A DNA stretch of 6,182 nucleotides from Armatimonadota bacterium (GTDB lineage: Bacteria > Armatimonadota > Armatimonadia > Armatimonadales > Armatimonadaceae): positions 1 to 6,182 of the forward strand of contig JACMIU010000094.1 in assembly GCA_014380985.1 (NCBI GenBank). Reading direction: 5' to 3'. The number at the start of each line of letters is the position of its first letter. The stretch's first letter is position 1. A program made the position numbers and the translations under genes. Under the pieces are notes generated by a model. The model did not search any database, had not been told where the DNA came from, and was given only the letters and a program-made list of their open reading frames with translations. This document shows, in pieces, positions 1 to 5,247 of the stretch.

Positions 1-108
1 CCTGAGTATCCTGCGGATACGGGATTCGCGGGGGACGAAAGGTAAGCCGGTTAGATAACGCGCCCCGCTATTGTACGCCGGTAAGCCCGTATCCGCAGGA
101 TACTCAGG
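1..108. repeat. Inverted-repeat element with arms of at least 23 bp
   Basis: Positions 1-23 and 86-108 are perfect reverse complements, separated by 62 bp. Each arm contains its own palindrome: GTATCC-TGC-GGATAC at 6-20 and GTATCC-GCA-GGATAC at 89-103. A second complementary pair is nested inside (GCGGGG at 28-33 with CCCCGC at 63-68), and GGTAAGCC occurs twice in direct orientation (41-48 and 80-87). The left arm begins at base 1, so the repeat may extend further left and its left flank cannot be seen. Pairs of short palindromes in inverted orientation resemble REP/BIME elements, and a short element with terminal inverted repeats resembles a MITE. Neither class is proven here, and no transposase is visible. 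A structured RNA is a third possibility. Confidence 0.8.
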
Positions 109-147
109 CGGAACGCCCCCAACCGGAGGATGAAACATCCCCGCACC

Positions 148-187
148 AAAAAAATCGCGGCACGGAAAACTTTTCCATGCCGCGATT
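148..187 (-). terminator. Rho-independent terminator of ftsH
   Basis: Read on the minus strand, AATCGCGGCA (187-178) pairs perfectly with TGCCGCGATT (162-153). After one mismatch the stem continues as GGAA/TTCC around a short loop. The T-tract corresponds to the seven plus-strand A residues at 148-154. It begins 22 bp after the ftsH stop codon, a typical position. No comparable T-tract follows the hairpin on the plus strand, so it should act in one direction only. Confidence 0.88.
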
Positions 188-209
188 CGCGTGTTTTGTT
201 CCGTGTCGT

Positions 210-2285
210 CTACGCGATTCCCGGCTCAAGGCGCGGGCGCGTCGGACCCGGTTCCGGGCGTGTCGGGGAGGGAACCCCTTCCGCTTCCGATTCCGAAGGC
301 GCGATAACCTGCGTGTTCGGCGGCTCCGGGTCTTCCGGCTTTTGCGGAACACGCCCGCCGTTCGTCGGCACGACCGCATCTTGCAGTAGCGCGAGGAACT
401 CCTCACGCCCGACCGTTTCACGCTCCATCACCGCCTCGGTGACGCGGAGCAGAACATGATTGTTCTCGGCGAGAATCTCCATCGCACGGGCGTAGTTGCG
501 CTCGATAATGCCGCGCACCTCTTCGTCAATGATTTGCGCCACTTCTTCCGAATAATCGCGCTCCTCGCCACCGGATTCGCGCCCTAAGAAGCCCGAACCG
601 TTGCGCTTGCCGAAACGAAGCGGGCCGAGCCGTTCGCTCATGCCGTACTCGCAGACCATCGCCCGCGCAATATCGGTGACACGCTCAAGGTCGCTCACCG
701 CGCCGGTATCCATGTCGCCGTACACCGCGAGTTCGGCGGCGCGTCCGGCGAGAGCCATGCTGATACGGTCTTCCATTTCGGCTTTGGTGCGGTTGTACCG
801 CTCCTCGGTCGGGAGGGAAATCGTGACGCCTAACGCCATACCACGCGGCAAAATCGTCACCTTATGGACGGGATCGCAGTTCGCCAAAAGTTCGCCCACA
901 ATCGCGTGACCTGCTTCGTGAACCGCCGTTCGGCGACGCACCACTTCCGACATAATGCGGCTTTTGCGTTCGGGCCCCATCATCTGCCGGTCTACCGCTG
1001 ATTCAAAGTCCGACATATCAATGCGCGTTTTGTCTTTTCGCGCCGCGAGTAGTGCCGCCTCGTTAATCAGGTTGGCGAGTTCCGCGCCGGAAAAACCGGG
1101 CGTTCGGCGGGCGATAGAGTCAATGTTGACGTCGTCGGCGAGGGGCTTGCCCCGCGTGTGAACGCTCAAAATCGCCTTGCGCCCGGTCTGGTCGGGGGCG
1201 TCCACCACCACGCGGCGGTCGAAACGACCGGGGCGCAGGAGTGCCGGGTCTAAAACATCGGGGCGGTTCGTCGCCGCCACCAAAATCACGCCGCTATTCG
1301 GGTCGAAACCGTCCATCTCAACGAGAAGTTGGTTCAGGGTTTGCTCACGTTCGTCGTGACCGCCGCCCCATCCCGCGCCGCGCTGTCGCCCTACGGCGTC
1401 AATTTCGTCAATGAACACGAGTGCCGGGCGGTTTTGCCGCGCCGTCTCGAATAAATCGCGCACCCGTGACGCGCCGACTCCGACAAACATTTCCACAAAG
1501 TCGGAGCCGGAAATATGGAAGAACGGCACTCCGGCTTCCCCGGCGATAGCGCGGGCAAGGAGCGTTTTACCGCTTCCGGGAGGGCCCAGCAGAAGAACGC
1601 CTTTCGGGATTTTCGCGCCCAACGCCTGATATTTTTTCGCGTTTTTCAGGAAGTCCACGATTTCCTGCAGGTCTTGCTTTGCCTCTTCGACACCGGCAAC
1701 ATCGTCAAACGAGACTTTCGGCACGTTTTCGTTGGGGCGGCGCGGCTTGGCGCGTCCGAAGTTCATCGCCTGATTGCCGCCGCTTTGCGCCTGTCGCATC
1801 ATCAGGAACCACATGAGTCCCAGCACCGAGCCAATCAGCAGAATAGGCCCGACCGCGCCCAAAAGCGCGTCCTGAACGCCGGTTTCGGCGTATTTGTAGG
1901 CGACCTTTTTTTCATTCAAAAGGCGGGTCAGATCGGCGCGGGACTGTCCTTGCGAGTCGGGGGGCAAAGCCACCTCGAACGCATCGTTTCCCTTCACCGC
2001 GCCCGGCGCGTTTTTCAGATATTTGCCGATAAACTTATCCTTGCGAAATGTTCCCTCGGCAACAATGCCGCCTTGTTCAACGTCCTGCACGAACTGACTG
2101 TACGTCACATCTTTCGGAACCGGACCAAACAAAGCAAGCGGTTTCTGCGTGGCAAATGATTTGAAAACCAGAAACAACGCTATTATCGCCATCGCACCCA
2201 ACGTTATTTTCAATAAACGATTCAAAGTGTAGAAGCCTTTCCAGACAGGTGTCGTCGCCGCAAACACCGGACAACACCGCTGCAT
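210..2285 (-). CDS. ftsH: ATP-dependent zinc metalloprotease FtsH
   Basis: Membrane-bound AAA+ protease that unfolds and degrades misfolded membrane proteins and short-lived regulators. The reading frame gives 691 residues. A first membrane helix lies at about 27-45, an extracytoplasmic domain follows, and a second helix lies at about 141-163. The AAA module has Walker A GPPGSGKT (234-241), pore loop FVG (267-269), Walker B FIDEID (291-296) and a second region of homology with R351 and R354 as arginine-finger candidates. The protease domain has HEAGH (456-460), with D532 in GAVSDLE as the likely third zinc ligand. The tail from about 641 is rich in Pro and Glu and probably disordered. All catalytic residues are present. 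The start is uncertain: an in-frame TTG at 2225 would give MNRLLK directly before the first helix, as is usual in this family, with a purine-rich GGAAAGG at 2242-2236 upstream. The ATG at 2285 adds 20 atypical residues. It is transcribed away from murB and ends at its own terminator. Confidence 0.97.
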   Translation of the reverse strand: MQRCCPVFAATTPVWKGFYTLNRLLKITLGAMAIIALFLVFKSFATQKPLALFGPVPKDVTYSQFVQDVEQGGIVAEGTFRKDKFIGKYLKNAPGAVKGNDAFEVALPPDSQGQSRADLTRLLNEKKVAYKYAETGVQDALLGAVGPILLIGSVLGLMWFLMMRQAQSGGNQAMNFGRAKPRRPNENVPKVSFDDVAGVEEAKQDLQEIVDFLKNAKKYQALGAKIPKGVLLLGPPGSGKTLLARAIAGEAGVPFFHISGSDFVEMFVGVGASRVRDLFETARQNRPALVFIDEIDAVGRQRGAGWGGGHDEREQTLNQLLVEMDGFDPNSGVILVAATNRPDVLDPALLRPGRFDRRVVVDAPDQTGRKAILSVHTRGKPLADDVNIDSIARRTPGFSGAELANLINEAALLAARKDKTRIDMSDFESAVDRQMMGPERKSRIMSEVVRRRTAVHEAGHAIVGELLANCDPVHKVTILPRGMALGVTISLPTEERYNRTKAEMEDRISMALAGRAAELAVYGDMDTGAVSDLERVTDIARAMVCEYGMSERLGPLRFGKRNGSGFLGRESGGEERDYSEEVAQIIDEEVRGIIERNYARAMEILAENNHVLLRVTEAVMERETVGREEFLALLQDAVVPTNGGRVPQKPEDPEPPNTQVIAPSESEAEGVPSPTRPEPGPTRPRLEPGIA

Positions 2286-2521
2286 TTCCCATTAACCCCA
2301 AAAAATCGCAAAAGTCACGCCGGCTCTCAATGAATAAGAGGGCGCGGTATTACGTTCGTATTTTACCACGCCCGGCACGTTTTCGGCTTCTGCTCTTTTA
2401 CATTACGTTCGGGGGCGGGGGTTAGTTTCGATTTTGTTGCCGATTGTGTTTGGCACGGCGCGTCGCGTCGCGGTAGAATCACGACACGGCGAGCGTGACG
2501 AAATGCGCCGTTCTTTAGTTT
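2286..2521. promoter_or_regulatory. Divergent ftsH-murB intergenic region
   Basis: This 236-bp gap separates the divergent ftsH and murB genes and must hold both promoters. The murB promoter is listed separately. For ftsH, read on the minus strand, two weak candidates are visible. One is a TAAAAT hexamer at 2365-2360 with no convincing -35 box. The other is TTGAGA (2330-2325) spaced 17 bp from a poor GATTTT (2307-2302). A 10-bp direct repeat, ATTACGTTCG, occurs at 2349-2358 and 2402-2411 (53 bp apart, roughly five helical turns) and could be a pair of binding sites. No convincing small gene is seen. Confidence 0.5.
2450..2479 (+). promoter_or_regulatory. Predicted sigma70-type promoter of murB
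   Basis: A -35 box TTGGCA (2450-2455, five of six to consensus) and a -10 box TAGAAT (2474-2479, five of six) are separated by 18 bp. Transcription would start near 2486, giving a leader of about 36 nt before the murB ATG. The orientation and position fit the only gene downstream. Confidence 0.6.
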
Positions 2522-3514
2522 ATGAACCCGCAGACAATCGCCGCAGTCGCCCGCATCCTGCCACCGTCGGTGCGCGAGAACGAGCCGATGAGCAAGCACA
2601 CCACGCTTCGCGTCGGCGGAAACGCCCGCTTTTTCTATCCGGCGGACGATTTGGAAACGCTTGCCGCCGTGCTTCCCGCGCTCTACCACGCGCAGATTCC
2701 GTACCTGTTTGTCGGGCATGGCTCGAACCTGCTGATGAGCGACGCGGGCTACGATGGTGTCGTGATTCAAAACCGGTGCAAGGGGACGCGCATCGAAGCG
2801 ACCGGCGAAGTGTATGCCGAATGCGGCGCGTCGCTCGGCTCCTTGTTCGCGCAAACGCAACGGGCGGGGCTGGCGGGGCTGGAGTGGGGAATCGGGATTC
2901 CCGGCACGGTCGGGGGTGCGCTGGTGTCGAACGCGGGCGCGTACCGGGGCAATATCGGGCCCCTTGTGCAAACGGTGCGGGCGTTCTACGAGGGCGCGGT
3001 CGGCGAGTTCGGGCGCGAGTGGCTCGGCTTTTCGTACCGCGATTCGCGCCTTCGCAACGAAACCCCGCCGCGCACCGTGGTGCTTTCGGTGGAAATGATG
3101 CTGTCGCCCGCGTCCGACCCCGCCGAAGTGATGGCGAAAGCGAAGCAGTATCAAGCCGAACGCCGCGCCAAGCAACCGCTTCAGCCGAGCGCGGGATCGT
3201 TTTTCAAAAACGTGCAGAACCGCGAATTAGCCGAGCGTTTCGACGATCTTGCCCCCGCGTTAAAAGACGCCGGAGTGGTGCCGACCGGCTTCCTTTCGAT
3301 GAAAGCCGGATGCATGGGCTGGTGCGAGGGCGGCGCGATGGTGTCGGACAAGCACGGCAATTTTCTGGTGAACGCAGGCAACGCCACCGCGACCGACTTT
3401 CGCCGCCTCGCCGACCGCGTGAAAGAGCGTATCTTATCGGAATACGGCGTATTGCTGGAGGAAGAAGTTTTAGCGGTAGGAGACTGGGGAGCAACCCTTC
3501 CAACAATAATTTAG
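2522..3514 (+). CDS. murB: UDP-N-acetylenolpyruvoylglucosamine reductase MurB
   Basis: Cytoplasmic FAD enzyme that uses NADPH to reduce UDP-GlcNAc-enolpyruvate to UDP-MurNAc, the second committed step of peptidoglycan precursor synthesis. It has 330 residues, close to the usual family length. Visible motifs are HTTLRVGG (26-33), VGHGSNLL (64-71), the flavin-binding GIGIPGTVGGA (123-133) with NAGAYRGNIG (137-146), SYRDSR (171-176) with the catalytic-type Arg173, PSAGSFFKN (222-230) with the proton-donor Ser226, GGAMVSDKHGNFLVN (270-284) and LLEEEV (311-316) with the expected C-terminal Glu. Compared with the usual AGLKG...GGA motif, this protein reads AGCMGWCEGGA, with Met265 where Lys is common. 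ATG 2522 is the earliest possible start because an in-frame TAG lies at 2516-2518. No clear Shine-Dalgarno sequence precedes it. It appears monocistronic, with its own promoter and a terminator at the stop codon. Confidence 0.96.
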   Translation: MNPQTIAAVARILPPSVRENEPMSKHTTLRVGGNARFFYPADDLETLAAVLPALYHAQIPYLFVGHGSNLLMSDAGYDGVVIQNRCKGTRIEATGEVYAECGASLGSLFAQTQRAGLAGLEWGIGIPGTVGGALVSNAGAYRGNIGPLVQTVRAFYEGAVGEFGREWLGFSYRDSRLRNETPPRTVVLSVEMMLSPASDPAEVMAKAKQYQAERRAKQPLQPSAGSFFKNVQNRELAERFDDLAPALKDAGVVPTGFLSMKAGCMGWCEGGAMVSDKHGNFLVNAGNATATDFRRLADRVKERILSEYGVLLEEEVLAVGDWGATLPTII

Positions 3515-3542
3515 TGGGTTGGAAAAGGAAGGGAACTTTTTT
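3493..3542 (+). terminator. Terminator-like structure overlapping the murB stop codon
   Basis: TTCCAAC (3498-3504) pairs with GTTGGAA (3518-3524). The overlapping CCCTTCC (3495-3501) can instead pair with GGAAGGG (3527-3533). A combined stem has a 6-nt bulge. The outer arm is followed by AAC and six T residues (3537-3542). The murB TAG at 3512-3514 sits in the loop, so the last murB codons double as the left side of the terminator. The bulge makes it less canonical than the ftsH terminator. Confidence 0.55.
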
Positions 3543-3653
3543 GAGCCATGCAAGGTTCTAACAGACACCTAAGCCGGTAACAGTTCGGTTATTTGGGGAG
3601 AACGCACAGGGTACGAAAAAAGATTCTAAACAAGTTCCCAACTTTTTATCGTA

Positions 3654-3688
3654 TTTGTCTTGACAAACAGTATGTTCCATGAAAGAAT
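3654..3688 (+). promoter_or_regulatory. Predicted promoter with palindromic operator candidate upstream of the prepilin-like gene
   Basis: A perfect -35 box TTGACA (3660-3665) is followed after 17 bp by AAGAAT (3683-3688), a four-of-six -10 box. The -35 box lies inside a perfect palindrome, TTTGTC-TT-GACAAA (3654-3667), where a dimeric repressor would block RNA polymerase. The promoter is predicted from hexamers only, and the operator role is inferred from symmetry and position. Confidence 0.5.
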
Positions 3689-3937
3689 GGACACTATCGC
3701 GCTCATGAAGAAACAGTCGTTTCTTCCACGCATTATAAATGTACCTCCATTAGTGAGGATGCACTCATGGTCGGATTGCGGCACTGCGGATCGTTCGGCG
3801 AGGAACACCAACAGTACTTCCGGCAAAATCAACGAAAGGGCAGATACCGTTCGGCGTTGCCAAAAGCAACCCGTAGTTGAGCCAACACCATATCCCGCTG
3901 TCGGTCGCAGGCAATTGCGGACAAAAATAATCCGTTT

Positions 3938-3943
3938 GGAGGA
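3938..3943 (+). promoter_or_regulatory. Ribosome binding site fixing the GTG start of the prepilin-like gene
   Basis: GGAGGA lies 10 nt before the GTG at 3954-3956. This is the strongest Shine-Dalgarno sequence in the window. It decides the start against the longer open frame reaching back to 3660, and it places an 11-residue leader before the FTLIE prepilin motif. Confidence 0.85.
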
Positions 3944-3953
3944 ATTGAAAATC

Positions 3954-4892
3954 GTGAATACCACCCCCAGAAAAAATCGTAGCGGCTTTACGCTCATCGA
4001 ACTACTCGTCGTGATCGCTATAATTGCGATTCTCGCCGCGATCCTGTTCCCTGTTTTCGCACAAGCCCGTGACAAGGCACGCGCCACCACCTGCCTATCG
4101 AACGAAAAGCAGTGGGGAAACGCCTTTATGATGTATAGCCAGGACTACGACGAAACGTACCCGGCGGCGTTTGCCATGCGAACCGTGCCACCGACGCACC
4201 GGTGGCAGTTTTACCACGCTGTCCCGCCCGCGTGGCGACCGGGTTCGACCGCGGGATACATCGCAGGAAACGAAATGATGTGGGCAAACTCGCTTCAACC
4301 CTACCTCAAAAGCTACGGGATCTATGCCTGCCCAACAAACGTTGACGTGGACATCACCGGCGGTTCCGCCGCGACGCCCGCACCGGGTCCCCAGCCGATA
4401 CCGGTCGGTGTCTCTTACAACGGCCTGTTGCACAATTATCAAGTCGCCGGTGTGAAATCGCCCGCGACGACACCGATGCTGTGGGAAGGTGTTGGGCAAG
4501 ACGCGGCGGTAGGATTGGTTATCAACAACCCAGTTCTGGTTTGCGCGGACGATGCCGATCTGTCCTGCTCCTACATTCCCAACCCTACCCCCGGAACCGC
4601 AAGCCCAACTTGCGCTGACGCGAACAACGGCACCAGCAGTACCATGTTTGGTTTTGCGTCGTCCTTCTGGTTGCACCAAAAAGGCACGAACTGGTTGTAC
4701 GCTGACGGACACGTGAAATGGCGTCCGGTAGGTCGGCAAACCGGCACGGGCAACTTCACCAGCCCGTATGTAGATCCGTATGCGGACTATAGCGAGAAAG
4801 GGCATCCGCTCACTTCCTACAACGAAGACGGTTGCCATGCGTGTTTGTTCCGCCCGGATTGGGATGGTACGACCAGAAACTGCCGCGAATAG
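3954..4892 (+). CDS. Type IV pilin/pseudopilin-like protein with H-X9-DG motif
   Basis: A 312-residue protein with a class III prepilin signal. Leader MNTTPRKNRSG is followed by FTLIELLVV, so prepilin peptidase should cut between Gly11 and Phe12, and Glu16 is the conserved +5 residue. The hydrophobic helix at about 12-36 would anchor it in the inner membrane or pack it into a pilus-like filament. Next come the ILFPVFAQARDKAR and CLSNEKQ...MMYSQDYDETYP segments, then a large exported domain. His241 and Asp251-Gly252 (HQKGTNWLYADG) form the H-X9-DG motif typical of the DUF1559-related, prepilin-processing-associated family. Eight cysteines are present (47, 126, 198, 205, 220, 294, 297, 310), so disulfides are possible. 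These families are highly expanded in Armatimonadota and Planctomycetota, and their function is unknown. No assembly ATPase, peptidase or other pilus gene is nearby. The start is GTG, and a lipoprotein gene follows 79 bp downstream. Confidence 0.9.
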   Translation: MNTTPRKNRSGFTLIELLVVIAIIAILAAILFPVFAQARDKARATTCLSNEKQWGNAFMMYSQDYDETYPAAFAMRTVPPTHRWQFYHAVPPAWRPGSTAGYIAGNEMMWANSLQPYLKSYGIYACPTNVDVDITGGSAATPAPGPQPIPVGVSYNGLLHNYQVAGVKSPATTPMLWEGVGQDAAVGLVINNPVLVCADDADLSCSYIPNPTPGTASPTCADANNGTSSTMFGFASSFWLHQKGTNWLYADGHVKWRPVGRQTGTGNFTSPYVDPYADYSEKGHPLTSYNEDGCHACLFRPDWDGTTRNCRE

Positions 4893-4898
4893 TCCGTC

Positions 4899-4939
4899 CG
4901 CGATGTCTACAGGCAAGACTGTTGCCTGTAGACATCGTG
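4899..4939 (+). repeat. Perfect 16-bp intercistronic hairpin
   Basis: CGATGTCTACAGGCAA (4901-4916) is perfectly complementary to 4922-4937 around a 5-nt loop (GACTG). A G-U pair and a C-G pair extend it to 4899-4939. It starts 7 bp after the prepilin stop and ends 32 bp before the lipoprotein ATG. No T-tract follows on either strand, so it is not a standard intrinsic terminator. It could stabilise the 3' end of the prepilin mRNA and reduce read-through into the lipoprotein gene. Confidence 0.85.
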
Positions 4940-4961
4940 CCGTAAAACCATCATAAACTTT

Positions 4962-4965
4962 GGAG
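4962..4965 (+). promoter_or_regulatory. Ribosome binding site of the small lipoprotein gene
   Basis: GGAG lies 6 nt before ATG 4972-4974. A possible in-frame TTG start at 4960-4962 overlaps this site and is therefore unlikely. Confidence 0.7.
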
Positions 4966-4971
4966 AAAATT

Positions 4972-5172
4972 ATGTCCCTCAAAATCAAAGCAGTGCTCGT
5001 GTGCGGTATGTTCCTTGTTTTCGGAGCAGTGATAACCGGTTGCAACAACGCATCTGAAGATACAGCCACCGATGCTGCTCCGGCAGCGGCCACCGGTAGC
5101 GCGTCTCCGGGCGCGACAACGGAAAAAGCCGACATCAAGAAGAATACTCCCATGGTCGGTCCGCCCGAATAA
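4972..5172 (+). CDS. Small predicted lipoprotein (hypothetical)
   Basis: A 66-residue protein with a lipoprotein signal peptide: basic start MSLKIK, a hydrophobic stretch at about 7-22, and lipobox ITGC with Cys24 as the expected lipidated residue. The mature part is only about 43 residues. It is low in complexity and rich in Ala, Thr, Ser and Pro, and it ends in NTPMVGPPE with no recognisable domain. It should be attached to a membrane and exposed outside the cytoplasm, and it looks like a flexible tether rather than an enzyme. It follows the prepilin-like gene on the same strand, with no promoter evident between them, so co-transcription is likely, modulated by the hairpin at 4899-4939. The function is unknown. 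A role as partner of the prepilin-like protein is inferred from position only. Confidence 0.8.
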   Translation: MSLKIKAVLVCGMFLVFGAVITGCNNASEDTATDAAPAAATGSASPGATTEKADIKKNTPMVGPPE

Positions 5173-5199
5173 TCAGAACAGCGATTCATCATTTGCGAA

Positions 5200-5247
5200 A
5201 TACCCGTTCCGTTTCCCTTGAGGAGATTAAGCGGGTATATTCTTTTT
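5200..5247 (+). promoter_or_regulatory. ispH upstream region: -10-like box and terminator-like hairpin
   Basis: TATATT (5236-5241, five of six to the -10 consensus) ends 6 bp before the ispH ATG, so transcription would start at or next to the start codon. The -35 region is poor (TTTCCC at 5212-5217). Overlapping it, ATACCCG (5200-5206) pairs with CGGGTAT (5232-5238), extended inward by one G-U and one A-U pair. The T-rich ATTCTTTTT follows, so the same bases could terminate transcription from the lipoprotein gene. AGGAGA (5221-5226) is 21 nt from the ATG, too far to be an ordinary ribosome site. The roles are alternatives I cannot separate by sequence. Confidence 0.4.

Larger units (their letters stand above)
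3515..3953 (+). other. Gene-free region and long leader of the prepilin-like gene
   Basis: About 440 bp without a convincing gene, visibly richer in A and T than the flanking genes. The first part (3543-3653) holds nothing I can assign. After the predicted promoter at 3660-3688 there would be a leader of roughly 260 nt with three simple hairpins. These are GAAGAAAC/GTTTCTTC with a 4-nt loop (3707-3726), CCAT-t-AGTG/CACT-c-ATGG with a 6-nt loop (3747-3770), and GTTGC/GCAAC with a 5-nt loop (3856-3870). The prepilin reading frame stays open through 3660-3953, but that stretch lacks a plausible start, ribosome site or recognisable protein. I recognise no known riboswitch class. Confidence 0.5.

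Noticed and set aside
25..108. A possible tRNA (GCCGGTTAGATAACGC resembles a D-arm)
   Set aside because: No T-arm GGTTCAAATCC-like sequence, no 7-bp acceptor stem in register and no anticodon arm could be found on either strand.
1515..2159. A 214-codon plus-strand frame antisense to ftsH
   Set aside because: It lies opposite the conserved Walker A and N-terminal region of ftsH, and its translation resembles no protein family.
2363..3175. A 270-codon minus-strand frame antisense to murB
   Set aside because: The product is His/Arg-rich with no domain, and it has no independent promoter or ribosome site. It is a shadow of murB.
2434..3561. A 375-codon plus-strand frame longer than murB itself
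   Set aside because: It covers murB in another frame, its product is Arg-rich and low in complexity, and murB carries all the family motifs. It would also read through the murB terminator.
43..3578. TAAGCCGGT shared between 43-51 and 3570-3578
   Set aside because: A 9-bp match in a 6-kb window is expected by chance, and neither flank extends the match.
3660..3953. A 98-codon N-terminal extension of the prepilin-like protein
   Set aside because: Its first codon is the TTG of the -35 box, and it would bury the prepilin cleavage site deep inside the protein. The GGAGGA site before GTG 3954 gives a normal 11-residue leader.
5221..5226. AGGAGA as the ispH ribosome binding site
   Set aside because: It is 21 nt from the ATG. 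Nearer in-frame starts would need a rare ATT codon or add residues not found before the conserved PRGFCAGV start.
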